Source: an uncultured Pseudophaeobacter sp. (GTDB lineage: Bacteria; Pseudomonadota; Alphaproteobacteria; Rhodobacterales; Rhodobacteraceae). Taken from it: a stretch of 64,000 bases of DNA. Below the pieces are notes generated by a model that was not told the origin of the DNA, did no database searches, and was given only the letters and a program-made list of their open reading frames with translations. The position numbers and the translations under genes are program-made. This document shows, in pieces, positions 17,231 through 25,896 of the stretch. Location of the stretch: positions 62,001 to 126,000 of the forward strand of contig CAJQNB010000032.1 in NCBI GenBank assembly GCA_905479575.1, given 5' to 3'. The first letter of the stretch is position 1, and each line of letters starts with the position of its first letter.

Positions 17231-18750
17231 TAGCCCACAGACCCTTCCAGCGAGATCGCGACCAGTTGCTGAGCTTCCATGGCGAATTCCATCGGCAGCG
17301 CCTGCAGCACGTCCTTGCAGAAGCCGTTGACCACCAGGGCCACCGCGTCTTCTTCGCCGATACCGCGCTGGCGGCAGTAGAACAGCTGGTCATCGTCCAC
17401 TTTTGAGGTTGTCGCCTCGTGCTCAACCCGGGATGAGTTATTCTTCACCTCAATATAAGGCACGGTGTGGGCGCCACATTTGTCGCCAATCAGCAGGCTG
17501 TCACACTGGGTGAAATTGCGGCTGTTTTTTGCCTTTGGATGCATCGAGACCAGACCACGATAGGTGTTCTGCGCCTTGCCGGCGGAAATCCCTTTGGAGA
17601 CGATCCGCGATTTGGTGTCTTTGCCAAGGTGCACCATCTTGGTGCCGGTGTCGGCCTGCTGCATGTTGTTGGCGATGGCAATGGAGTAGAACTCGCCCTG
17701 GCTCTCGTTGCCGCGCAGGATGCAAGAGGGGTATTTCCAGGTCACAGCCGATCCGGTTTCCACCTGGGTCCACATGACCTTGGCGCGATCACCGCGGCAA
17801 TCGGCGCGTTTGGTGACAAAGTTATAGATGCCGCCCTTGCCGTTTTCATCACCGGGATACCAGTTCTGCACGGTGGAGTATTTCACCTCGGCGTCTTCCT
17901 CAATGATGATCTCAACCACAGCGGCGTGCAGCTGGGCGATATCACGGGCCGGCGCGGTACAGCCTTCCAGGTAGCTCACGTAGGAGCCCTTGTCGGCGAT
18001 GATCAGGGTGCGTTCAAACTGGCCAGTGTTTTCCGCGTTGATGCGGAAATAGGTGCTCAGCTCCATCGGGCAGCGCACGCCCGGCGGGATATAAACAAAA
18101 GAGCCATCCGAGAACACGGCGGAGTTCAGCGTCGCATAGAAGTTATCTGAGACCGGAACCACCGAGCCGAGGTATTTCTTCACCAGTTCGGGGTGTTCGC
18201 GGATCGCTTCAGAGATCGAACAGAAGATAACGCCGGCCTTTTTCAGCTCCGCCTGGAAGGTGGTGCCAACAGAAACGGAGTCAAACACCGCGTCGACAGC
18301 GACCTTACGACCCTCGGCGGGGGCATCTTCAGCGCCTTCAACACCGGCCAGGATCATCTGCTCTTTCAGCGGGATACCAAGCTTTTTGTAGGTTTCCAGA
18401 AGCTTGGGGTCGACCTCATCCAGGGATTTTGGCTTCACTTCCATAGATTTCGGACGGGCATAATAATACTGGTCCTGAAAATCGATCTCAGGGTAGTCGA
18501 CCATGGCCCAGCTTGGCTCTTCTTTCTGCAACCAGCGGTCATAGGCTTCCAGGCGCCAGTTCAGCATCCACTCGGGCTCTTCGTTCTTTTCCGAGATCAG
18601 GCGAACAATGTCGGTGGTCAGACCCTTGGGGGCATATTCCATCTCGATATCGGTTTCCCAGCCGTATTTATACGTGCTGACCTCGGCCACCGCATCCACG
18701 GTTTCCTGATCAACACCTTCCTTGACTTGGGTCTGGTCCAAAGCGGCCAT
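17230..18750 (-). CDS. sufB: Fe-S cluster scaffold protein SufB
   Basis: 506 residues. The core scaffold of SufBC2D, where clusters are assembled. Visible features are [37 protein letters not shown] (with Cys residues), and [22 protein letters not shown] near the C-terminus. ATG 18750 has AGGAG six bases upstream; a second ATG 15 bases earlier has none. It follows the IscS-like desulfurase gene. Confidence 0.96.
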   Translation of the reverse strand: MAALDQTQVKEGVDQETVDAVAEVSTYKYGWETDIEMEYAPKGLTTDIVRLISEKNEEPEWMLNWRLEAYDRWLQKEEPSWAMVDYPEIDFQDQYYYARPKSMEVKPKSLDEVDPKLLETYKKLGIPLKEQMILAGVEGAEDAPAEGRKVAVDAVFDSVSVGTTFQAELKKAGVIFCSISEAIREHPELVKKYLGSVVPVSDNFYATLNSAVFSDGSFVYIPPGVRCPMELSTYFRINAENTGQFERTLIIADKGSYVSYLEGCTAPARDIAQLHAAVVEIIIEEDAEVKYSTVQNWYPGDENGKGGIYNFVTKRADCRGDRAKVMWTQVETGSAVTWKYPSCILRGNESQGEFYSIAIANNMQQADTGTKMVHLGKDTKSRIVSKGISAGKAQNTYRGLVSMHPKAKNSRNFTQCDSLLIGDKCGAHTVPYIEVKNNSSRVEHEATTSKVDDDQLFYCRQRGIGEEDAVALVVNGFCKDVLQALPMEFAMEAQQLVAISLEGSVG

Positions 18751-18765
18751 GTTATTCTCCTGCAT

Positions 18766-19809
18766 TCACGCCACCCGGGCGCAATGTTTCTTGTGTTTCT
18801 GAAGCCAGGCCTGCGCAAAACGCAGCACCTCGTCTTCTGTTGTTGTCGGCCCAAGTGAGACGCGCACGGCGCCCTGGGCGGTATTTTCGTCAAATCCCAT
18901 CGCGGTCAGCACCGCACTGGCACGCACCTTGCCACTGGAGCAGGCAGATCCGGCGCTGATGGCAAAACCCGACAGATCCATCTGCATCACCTGGGTTTCG
19001 CCCTTCCAGCCCGGCACCACAAAGCAGGAAGTGTTGGGCAAACGTGCCACATCTTTGCCGATACAGATAAGCCCTGGAGCGCCAGCCACAAGGGCTTCTT
19101 CCATCAGATCGCGCAGCTGTTGCACCCGTTCCCAGGTGCCATCGGCAAGCTGCGCAGCCGCGGCCTCGGCAGCGGCACCAAAACCGGCAATGCCAATCAC
19201 GTTTTCGGTGCCGGAGCGACGGCCCATCTCCTGACCGCCACCGCGAATTTGCGCCGCCAGATCAGTGCCACGGGGCATCACCAAAGCGCCAATACCTTTG
19301 GGGCCGCCCAGTTTATGGGCCGAAATCAGCGCCATGCCGACGCCCATCCAGTTAAAGGCGATCGGCAGTTTGCCAAAGCCCTGGGTCACATCGCTGACCG
19401 CCAGCCCCTGCGGCAGAGCCTGCACCACTCCGGTTTCGGAATTGGCCAGCTGCAGGGTTGTCTCTGCGGGGGCTTCAACAGCGACCAAACCGGCGGAAGA
19501 AACCAACAGATCCTCGCATGTCCAGGCCCTTACCGCATCATGTTCAATCGCCGCCCCATGAAGATCCCGCCCTGCCAAAGCCAGCGAAGCGCCCTCAGTA
19601 GAGCCAGAGGTAAAGACAATATCCGCACCATCCGCACCAAAGGCAGCCGCAATCTGGGCGCGGGCGCGTTCAATCACTGCCTTGGCGGCGCGACCCTCGG
19701 CATGCACCGACGAGGGATTGCCACATTGATCCATGGCCGCAACCATCGCAGCCCGGGCCGCAGGGGCCAAGGGCGTGGTGGCGTTATGATCGAGATAAAC
19801 CCGTGTCAT
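18766..19809 (-). CDS. Cysteine desulfurase, IscS/NifS type
   Basis: 347 residues. A PLP-dependent desulfurase: YLDHNATTPL at the start, PLP Lys in ISAHKLGGPKG, and the group I loop SAGSACSSGK with the catalytic Cys. It is the second cysteine desulfurase of this operon (SufS is group II) and lies just behind iscR. It is shorter than E. coli IscS (404), lacking part of the C-terminus used for partner binding. It may feed sulfur to Suf or to other thiol pathways; which is unknown. Confidence 0.9.
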   Translation of the reverse strand: MTRVYLDHNATTPLAPAARAAMVAAMDQCGNPSSVHAEGRAAKAVIERARAQIAAAFGADGADIVFTSGSTEGASLALAGRDLHGAAIEHDAVRAWTCEDLLVSSAGLVAVEAPAETTLQLANSETGVVQALPQGLAVSDVTQGFGKLPIAFNWMGVGMALISAHKLGGPKGIGALVMPRGTDLAAQIRGGGQEMGRRSGTENVIGIAGFGAAAEAAAAQLADGTWERVQQLRDLMEEALVAGAPGLICIGKDVARLPNTSCFVVPGWKGETQVMQMDLSGFAISAGSACSSGKVRASAVLTAMGFDENTAQGAVRVSLGPTTTEDEVLRFAQAWLQKHKKHCARVA

Positions 19810-19871
19810 GGAATCATCTTTTCTCGTTCAAGTGGGACAGGATTGGTGCATTCACGCTCTTCATGTCCGGA

Positions 19872-20333
19872 TTATTCTGCGTCAACAACCGAAAACAAGC
19901 CCGGAACCGCAGGGCATGGGGCCAGATCATTTTGAATGATGTCCGACAATCTGGTCTGGTGCAAAAACACGTACACATGGGCGCTGAGGCTTTCCCATAA
20001 ACGGTTGGTCAGCGATTGCGCCCGACTGCCACTTGTCGCCCCCGACGCGCCGGCACCTTTGTGCATGGCATCAACGGTTTCATCCACTGCGCTCAGGATA
20101 TCGACCACCCGAATTTCGGACGCCGAACGGGCCAGACGATAGCCGCCACCAGGACCACGCACCGAAGAGACCAGCTCTGCCCGGCGCAGTTTCACAAAGA
20201 GCTGCTCCAGATAGGGTAGTGAGATGTTTTGCCGTTTGGAGATATCGCCAAGTACAACCAGCGCGCCCTGCGGCTGCAGGGCAATATCAGCCAGCGCGAC
20301 CATGGCATAGCGCCCTTTGGTAGAAAGCTTCAT
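19872..20333 (-). CDS. iscR: Rrf2-family regulator IscR, single-cysteine type
   Basis: 153 residues from ATG 20333. The winged helix is clear (MKLSTKGRYAMVALADIA, ISLPYLEQLFVKLRRAELV, VRGPGGGYRLAR). The three Cys ligands of classical IscR are absent: the loop reads HKGAGASGATSGSRAQSL. The only Cys is near the C-terminus (Cys140, in NDLAPCP). This matches the reported Rhodobacter sphaeroides IscR, a one-cysteine Fe-S regulator that represses Fe-S genes. It is first in the suf operon and so probably autoregulated. Confidence 0.93.
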   Translation of the reverse strand: MKLSTKGRYAMVALADIALQPQGALVVLGDISKRQNISLPYLEQLFVKLRRAELVSSVRGPGGGYRLARSASEIRVVDILSAVDETVDAMHKGAGASGATSGSRAQSLTNRLWESLSAHVYVFLHQTRLSDIIQNDLAPCPAVPGLFSVVDAE

Positions 20334-20438
20334 CTTTCCATCTCTCCAAACATCCAGTTTAGACGCGAAAACATTGACCTTAACCGCGTGAGTGCGTATC
20401 TCAGCGTGACGGTGCAATGCAATGGCCTGCGCCAGCAA

Positions 20439-20453
20439 TTAGAATTGTTCTAA
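20439..20453. promoter_or_regulatory. Irr box / iron control element upstream of iscR-suf
   Basis: TTAGAATTGTTCTAA is a perfect inverted repeat (TTAGAA-3-TTCTAA), matching the consensus of the Irr-bound iron control element of Alphaproteobacteria. It is 106 bases upstream of iscR and about 70 bases upstream of the divergent hydrolase gene at 20525. It predicts that the haem-responsive regulator Irr controls suf transcription when iron is low. It may affect the divergent gene too. Confidence 0.75.
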
Positions 20454-20524
20454 GATGACTGATGGAATTCGTCAAGTATTCCTGAACAGCATCTGCAGAA
20501 ATTAAGAGTAGGATCCACCCACCC

Positions 20525-21178
20525 ATGCCTGAGGTCATTTTCCCCGGACCCGAAGGCCGCCTGGAAGGCCGCTATCACCCGCAAAAAGAAAAAGACGCCC
20601 CCATTGCAATTGTTCTGCACCCGCACCCCCAGTTTGGCGGTACGATGAACAACAAGGTCGTCTACAATCTGCACTATGCATTCTACAACATGGGTTTTAC
20701 CGTTTTGCGGTTTAATTTCCGTGGTGTGGGCCGCTCGCAGGGCGAATATGATCAGGGTATTGGTGAGCTGTCGGATGCGGCATCGGCGCTGGATTACCTG
20801 CAGTCGATGAACAACAACTCCAAGCATTGCTGGGTTGCTGGGTTCTCGTTTGGCGCCTGGATCGGCATGCAACTGTTGATGCGCCGCCCGGAAATCACCG
20901 GTTTTATCTCGGTCGCTCCGCCCGCTAATATGTATGATTTCTCCTTCCTGGCGCCCTGTCCCTCCTCTGGGTTGATCATCAACGGCACCTCTGATCGGGT
21001 GGCCCCGCCTGCAGACACCGTCAATCTGGTGAACAAGCTGCACGAGCAAAAAGGCATCACCGTCACCCATACCGAAGTTGAGGGCGCTGACCACTTCTTC
21101 CAGGGGGAGCACATGGACACCCTGATGGGACACACCACAGATTATGTGAAGCGTCGCCTGACGGAGAACACCCGCTAA
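20525..21178 (+). CDS. Alpha/beta hydrolase, short serine-esterase-like
   Basis: 217 residues. The segment LHPHPQFGGTMNNKVV and the elbow GFSFGAWIGMQ are typical of the short YqiA/CocE-like hydrolases that proteobacterial annotations list simply as alpha/beta hydrolase. A C-terminal GADHFFQGEHMDTL supplies the catalytic His. Its stop overlaps the next ATG (TAATG), making an operon with the 80-residue protein and the HD protein. It diverges from iscR across the Irr box. Substrate unknown. Confidence 0.8.
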   Translation: MPEVIFPGPEGRLEGRYHPQKEKDAPIAIVLHPHPQFGGTMNNKVVYNLHYAFYNMGFTVLRFNFRGVGRSQGEYDQGIGELSDAASALDYLQSMNNNSKHCWVAGFSFGAWIGMQLLMRRPEITGFISVAPPANMYDFSFLAPCPSSGLIINGTSDRVAPPADTVNLVNKLHEQKGITVTHTEVEGADHFFQGEHMDTLMGHTTDYVKRRLTENTR

Positions 21179-21420
21179 TGAGCACCATCGAAAAGCTGGC
21201 TGAAAAACTGGCAATCGATACGCTCAAAGTTCAGGAAGCCATCGACGAGGATCGGTTTTATATGGAGGTTGCCCAAGTGCTTGGGGCAGCCTCTCAATCC
21301 CTGGAAGAAGCCTTTTTGACTGAAATTCGAGTGCGTCTTGCCGAACGCAAAGCGCGTGATTTCATCTCTGGCAAACTGGCCCAGGTACAACGGGATCTGG
21401 AAGCGAAAGTCCAACAATGA
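21178..21420 (+). CDS. Hypothetical 80-residue helical protein
   Basis: Mostly helical and charged, starting MSTIEKLAEKLAIDTLKVQ and including RLAERKARDFISGKLAQVQRDL, with a likely coiled coil in the C-terminal half. No domain recognised. It is translationally coupled at both ends: its start overlaps the hydrolase stop by 1 base and its stop overlaps the HD gene start by 4. It should be a cytoplasmic partner or modulator of one of them, but this is inference. Confidence 0.65.
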   Translation: MSTIEKLAEKLAIDTLKVQEAIDEDRFYMEVAQVLGAASQSLEEAFLTEIRVRLAERKARDFISGKLAQVQRDLEAKVQQ

Positions 21421-22586
21421 AACAACGCATTCAGGCACAGTTTGCCTTTTTGCTGGAAGCAGACAGACTGCGCGGGATTGAGCGCCAGAACCTGATCCTG
21501 GACTGCTCACGGCGTGAAAACTCTGCCGAACACAGCTGGCATCTGGCGCTCTATGCCTTGGTGCTGGCGCCCTTTGCCGCGCCGGAGGTCTCGATCACCC
21601 GCGTCATTCAGATGCTTTTGCTGCACGATCTGGTGGAGATCGACGCCGGAGATCACCCCATTAGCGACGATGTGGATTGGCAGGCCGTGGCACAAGCAGA
21701 ACAGGCTGCTGCAACCCGGCTGTTTGGGCTGCTGCCCCGCGATCAAGGCACCACGCTGCACCACCTTTGGCAGGAATTCGAGCAGGCCGAATCGCCAGAC
21801 GCGCGCTTTGCCAAACATCTGGACCACTGCCAGCCGATTTTTCAGACCCTTTACGGTGCTGCACCTCTGCCGGATCATATTGATGTGGTCCGGGGCAATC
21901 TACATGGTGGACGCGCTGCCGCCCTGGAACAGAGTTTACCGCAGGCCTATCATCATGCCCTTTCCCTGCTTGGCGAGCCCACCAGCCAAGATGTCAGCGC
22001 TCTGACCCAGCGGCTTCCCTTCCTCAACGAGGCCGACGCGCTGAAATCCATCTTGCGCGCCACCTGGATTGGCGATGGGTCACGGCCGGAAAACTCAGCC
22101 GAACACAGCTGGCATATCATGCTCTTTGGTTGGATTTTGGGGGAACACGCCGCCACCGACATAGATATATCCCGCGTTATCAAAATGTTGCTACTGCATG
22201 ATATTGTTGAAGTAGACGCTGGCGACACCCCAATTCACGGCGCGATATCGGCCCAGGCACAGGCCGCACAGGAGGCTGAAGAACAGCAGGCTGCCGATCG
22301 TCTGTTTGGCCTACTGCCCGCGCCGCAGGCAACAGAGTTCCGGGCGCTCTGGGATGAATTTGAAGCCGCCACAAGCGCCGATGCTGTCTATGCCAAGGCC
22401 ATCGACCGGGTGCAGCCGGTTCTGCTGAACCTTCTCAACGGTGGTGGCAGCTGGCTGGAGTACGATGTCAGCCTGCAACAGGTCGAATCCCGCGTTGGGG
22501 TCAAAGTCACCCGTGGCGCGCCACAGGTGTGGACATATGTGCGTGACCGTATCTCCCCCTGGTTTGAGGAAAATCAGCGGATATAG
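21417..22586 (+). CDS. Tandem HD-domain phosphohydrolase
   Basis: 389 residues made of two homologous HD domains. Domain 1 has ENSAEHSWH (34-42) and LLLHDLVEIDAGD (67-79); domain 2 repeats these as ENSAEHSWH (225-233) and LLLHDIVEVDAGD (258-270). All metal ligands (His39/His230, His-Asp 70-71 and 261-262) are kept in both. Single-domain relatives are about 190 residues and resemble 5'-nucleotidase YfbR, so this is a fused duplication. Nucleotidase activity is a family inference. It is the last gene of a three-gene operon. Confidence 0.8.
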   Translation: MKQRIQAQFAFLLEADRLRGIERQNLILDCSRRENSAEHSWHLALYALVLAPFAAPEVSITRVIQMLLLHDLVEIDAGDHPISDDVDWQAVAQAEQAAATRLFGLLPRDQGTTLHHLWQEFEQAESPDARFAKHLDHCQPIFQTLYGAAPLPDHIDVVRGNLHGGRAAALEQSLPQAYHHALSLLGEPTSQDVSALTQRLPFLNEADALKSILRATWIGDGSRPENSAEHSWHIMLFGWILGEHAATDIDISRVIKMLLLHDIVEVDAGDTPIHGAISAQAQAAQEAEEQQAADRLFGLLPAPQATEFRALWDEFEAATSADAVYAKAIDRVQPVLLNLLNGGGSWLEYDVSLQQVESRVGVKVTRGAPQVWTYVRDRISPWFEENQRI

Positions 22587-22939
22587 ACACTTACCCTGGG
22601 CGGCTGAGGTTAACATCATGCCTGCCTGGGGCGAAATCCGTGACCTCGCCACGAGACCCGCTCATGGGACAGTAACAGCCCGGACTGCCCCTGATGGGCC
22701 AGTGCGGGCTGTTTGCAACCAGACCTGACCGGAAAACACTGTACTGGGACTTGGTCAACGGTGTGTTTCGTCTGACGTCAGTGTCTGCTGGTGCAACGGC
22801 GCCCCCATGCCTTGTGATCCGACCTTCTGGCCGCCCGACAAAAATGTCGCGCGCTGCCGTTTCCAGACTGTCACAGGTCCAAGCCTTGGGATATGGCCGA
22901 GGAAGCGCCCCAAAGTCCAAAGCGAATGAGGATCCGGAC
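22587..22939. other. 353-base non-coding stretch before the SMR gene
   Basis: No gene supported. It has a strong imperfect hairpin at 22676-22711: CAGCCCG pairs with CGGGCTG, with ACTG/CAGT and CCC/GGG pairs inside. It could end the HD operon, though it has only TTT after it, or be a leader structure of the SMR gene. A weaker CGACA/TGTCG hairpin lies near 22838-22852. I compared it with guanidine riboswitch patterns and found no match. Confidence 0.4.
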
Positions 22940-23275
22940 ATGCCCATACATTACCTCTATCTTGTCCTAGCTATCTTGGCTGAAACCATTGGCACCTCCG
23001 CACTGCAGGCAAGCCAGCAATTCAGCCGCCTTGGACCATCCCTACTGGTGATTGTTGCTTATGGATTTTCCTTCTTCATGTTGGGGCTGACGTTGAAATA
23101 TATGCCCGTGGGCCTGGTCTATGCCATCTGGGCTGGGCTTGGCATCGTGCTGATTGCCTTTATCGGATTGGTCATGTTTGGGCAGCGCCTGGATTTACCT
23201 GCCATCATTGGCATTGGCCTGATCCTCGCCGGAGTGCTGGTCATTCATCTCTTTTCCGCCTCTTCCGGCCACTAA
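22940..23275 (+). CDS. Small multidrug resistance (SMR) exporter
   Basis: 111 residues with four transmembrane helices, the standard EmrE/QacE size. It is a proton-coupled exporter of cationic compounds working as an antiparallel dimer. The essential membrane Glu is present as Glu15 in ILAETIGTSAL, and the C-terminal helix keeps GIGLILAGVLVIHLFS. The start is ATG 22940, with GAGGA about 8 bases upstream. The upstream 350 bases are non-coding. Substrate (quaternary amine, guanidinium or other) is undefined. Confidence 0.9.
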   Translation: MPIHYLYLVLAILAETIGTSALQASQQFSRLGPSLLVIVAYGFSFFMLGLTLKYMPVGLVYAIWAGLGIVLIAFIGLVMFGQRLDLPAIIGIGLILAGVLVIHLFSASSGH

Positions 23276-23476
23276 GCAAAGCGGTTGAGCAGGGCCCGCG
23301 CCCAGCCCCACATACCAACGGCTGAGCCTTTGCCCTGAAGAACTGGAATAATTGGCAATCAAATACGCAGTATTGTTGCAGGTTTCGCCTCACAGGCCGG
23401 ATTGGACGTATTTTTGCTGGCCTTTGGCGTGGGATCGGGCTATGGGCGGCGCAACTTCCTTACAAAGGCTGACGTC

Positions 23477-25294
23477 ATGGACATGCGCAACATTGCGATC
23501 ATTGCTCACGTGGACCACGGTAAAACGACCCTGGTTGATGAGCTTCTGAAACAATCCGGCGCCTTCCGCGAAAACCAGGCTGTGGCAGAACGTGCCATGG
23601 ACAGTAACGACCTGGAACGCGAGCGGGGCATTACCATTTTTGCAAAACCCACTTCGGTGGAGTGGAATGGAACCCGTATCAACATCGTTGATACCCCCGG
23701 GCACGCCGATTTTGGCGGTGAAGTTGAGCGGATCCTGTCCATGGTGGACGGTGTTGTGCTGCTGGTGGATGCCGCCGAAGGCCCCATGCCGCAGACCAAG
23801 TTTGTGACCTCCAAGGCCCTGGCTCTGGGCCTGCGCCCCATCGTGGTGCTGAACAAAGTCGACAAACCCGACGCCGAGCCCGATCGCGCGCTGGACGAAT
23901 GCTTTGATCTTTTTGCCTCCCTGGATGCAACCGAAGATCAGCTGGACTTTCCCCATATGTATGCCTCTGGCCGCAATGGCTGGGCCGATGCAGAGCTCGA
24001 CGGTCCCCGCAAGGATCTGCACGCGCTGTACAACCTGATCGTCAACCACGTGCCCGAGCCCAAGCAGATCAAACGCCAAAGCGAAGATTTCCGCATGCTG
24101 GCCACCACCCTGGGCTCTGACCCCTTTGTTGGCCGCCTGCTGACAGGTCGCGTCGAAAGCGGCACCCTGAAGGTTGGCGCCACCGTGCAGGCCCTGTCCC
24201 GTATTGGCCAAAAGATCGAACAGTTCCGCGTCACCAAAATTCAGGCCTTCCGTGGTCTGGCACAGCAGGACATCGAAGAAGCCCAAGCCGGCGATATCGT
24301 CTCGCTTGCAGGTATGACCAAAGCCACCGTGGCCGATACCATCTGCGCCCTTGCCGTGGATGAGGCCCTGGATGCCCAGCCTATCGATCCTCCAACCATC
24401 ACCGTGACCTTTGGCATCAACGACAGCCCGCTGGCCGGTCGTGACGGCAAAAAGGTGCAGTCGCGGGTTATCCGTGACCGCCTGATGAAAGAAGCCGAAG
24501 GCAATGTCGCGATCAAGATCACCGACACCCCTGGTGGTGATGCCTTTGAAGTTGCCGGCCGTGGCGAACTTCAAATGGGCGTTCTGATCGAAAACATGCG
24601 CCGTGAAGGCTTTGAACTGTCGATCTCGCGTCCTCAGGTTCTGATGAAAGAAGTCGACGGCGTCCGCATGGAGCCAATCGAAGAAGCGACCATCGACGTT
24701 GATGACGAATACTCTGGTGCGGTGATTGAAAAAATCACTGGCGCACGCAAAGGTGAGCTGGTCGAGATGAAGCCAGCCGGTGCCGGCAAGACCCGCATCA
24801 TCGCCCATGTGCCGTCGCGGGGCCTGATCGGCTATCACGGCGAATTCCTGACCGATACCCGTGGCACGGGCGTGTTGAACCGCGTGTTCCACGGCTGGGC
24901 TCCGCACAAGGGCTCTATCCCTGGCCGTCGTGCCGGTGTGCTGCTGTCAATGGAAAGCGGCCAATCCGTGGCCTATGCGCTGTGGAACCTGGAAGATCGC
25001 GGCAAAATGTTTATCGGCTCGCAGGTGGACATCTATCAGGGCATGATCATCGGTGAACATTCCCGTGAAAACGATCTGGAAGTGAACCCGCTGAAAGGCA
25101 AAAAGCTGACCAACGTGCGGGCCTCGGGCACCGACGAAGCCGTCCGCCTGACCACGCCGATCACGCTGTCGCTGGAAGAGGCCATTGCCTATATCAACGA
25201 TGACGAACTGGTAGAGGTCACGCCTAACTCGATCCGTCTGCGCAAGCGCTATCTTGACCCGCATGAGCGTAAACGGATGGCCCGTAACGGCTAA
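23477..25294 (+). CDS. typA: Ribosome-associated GTPase TypA/BipA
   Basis: 605 residues, the typical length. A translational GTPase: G1 AHVDHGKTT (10-18), G2 around RGITI, G3 [13 protein letters not shown]4 NKVDKPDA, then EF-G-like domains III and V and the BipA C-terminal domain ([16 protein letters not shown]). ATG 23477 ([15 protein letters not shown]) is standard. It helps 50S assembly and growth under stress or cold. It is monocistronic, with its own terminator at 25316-25352. Confidence 0.97.
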   Translation: MDMRNIAIIAHVDHGKTTLVDELLKQSGAFRENQAVAERAMDSNDLERERGITIFAKPTSVEWNGTRINIVDTPGHADFGGEVERILSMVDGVVLLVDAAEGPMPQTKFVTSKALALGLRPIVVLNKVDKPDAEPDRALDECFDLFASLDATEDQLDFPHMYASGRNGWADAELDGPRKDLHALYNLIVNHVPEPKQIKRQSEDFRMLATTLGSDPFVGRLLTGRVESGTLKVGATVQALSRIGQKIEQFRVTKIQAFRGLAQQDIEEAQAGDIVSLAGMTKATVADTICALAVDEALDAQPIDPPTITVTFGINDSPLAGRDGKKVQSRVIRDRLMKEAEGNVAIKITDTPGGDAFEVAGRGELQMGVLIENMRREGFELSISRPQVLMKEVDGVRMEPIEEATIDVDDEYSGAVIEKITGARKGELVEMKPAGAGKTRIIAHVPSRGLIGYHGEFLTDTRGTGVLNRVFHGWAPHKGSIPGRRAGVLLSMESGQSVAYALWNLEDRGKMFIGSQVDIYQGMIIGEHSRENDLEVNPLKGKKLTNVRASGTDEAVRLTTPITLSLEEAIAYINDDELVEVTPNSIRLRKRYLDPHERKRMARNG

Positions 25295-25315
25295 AGCCTT
25301 ACAGACCTACAGAGC

Positions 25316-25352
25316 AAAAACAGGGGCGCCTTTGGGCGCCTCTTTCTGTTTT
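25316..25352 (+). terminator. Rho-independent terminator after typA
   Basis: GGCGCC-TTTG-GGCGCC with outer A-G/C-T pairs, and an AAACAG/CTGTTT outer extension ending in TTTT. Confidence 0.85.
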
Positions 25353-25387
25353 AAACGATGCCTTCGCAGCAAAGAGTATAGGCACAA

Positions 25388-25414
25388 AAAAGGGCACCCC
25401 AAATGGATGCCCCT
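25388..25414 (-). terminator. Terminator of the DUF1330 gene (minus strand)
   Basis: On the minus strand GGGGCATCC pairs with GGGGTGCCC (one G-T pair) and is followed by TTTTTTG. It sits 27 bases past the DUF1330 stop, tail to tail with the typA terminator. Confidence 0.75.
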
Positions 25415-25440
25415 GTGCTCTGCTTGACATTTATTCGCCT

Positions 25441-25728
25441 TCAGGCGCTGGTTTCGACCACCATCAGCTCGCGCTCAGAGGCGTCACGGGCATGGCTCAG
25501 CGCCTCTTGGTACTCGGGGCTGTGATAGCACTCTACCGCCGCCTCGACACTGGGGAATGTCGCAACCACATTGCGGGGGCGCTCCTTGCCTTCGAGCTGC
25601 ACAAAGCGACCGCCGCGGGCGATGAATTCCCCGCCGGCCTTGGCGATGGCTGGGCCTGCCAATTTGGCATATTTGCCATAGGCCTCTTCGTCGGTGACGG
25701 TGACATGAGCAATCCAAAGTGCGGGCAT
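25441..25728 (-). CDS. DUF1330 domain-containing protein
   Basis: 95 residues. The signature is clear: ALWIAHVTVTDEEAYGKYAKLAGPAI, RGGRFVQLEGKERPRNVVATFPS, CYHSPEYQEAL. It is a dimeric alpha-beta barrel fold (ferredoxin-like) of unknown function. ATG 25728 has GGAGG upstream. It lies between typA and alaS with its own terminator. Confidence 0.92.
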   Translation of the reverse strand: MPALWIAHVTVTDEEAYGKYAKLAGPAIAKAGGEFIARGGRFVQLEGKERPRNVVATFPSVEAAVECYHSPEYQEALSHARDASERELMVVETSA

Positions 25729-25819
25729 GGGGAACCTCCGGTAATCTGCCTGGCTTTGGCCCAGCATAGGCAATTGCTTCGCCGCGTCGATCAATTTTTG
25801 ACCACATGGTCCAAATTAA

Positions 25820-25857
25820 TAAAAACGCCCGCCAGTCAGATGACTGCGGGCGTTTCT
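25820..25857 (-). terminator. Terminator of alaS (minus strand)
   Basis: On the minus strand AACGCCCGC pairs with GCGGGCGTT, with inner AGTCA/TGACT pairs, and is followed by TTTTTATT. It is 40 bases past the alaS stop. Confidence 0.9.
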
Positions 25858-25896
25858 TGCTTTTTAGTGTGCAGGCACCTTGCCCGCAATGACGGA

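Noticed and set aside
22677-22940. Guanidine-type (ykkC, mini-ykkC, class III) riboswitch before the SMR gene
   Set aside because: I looked for paired ACGR-loop hairpins and for the class III pseudoknot pattern. Only a poor AACG-loop stem near 22795 was seen, so the claim is not supported.
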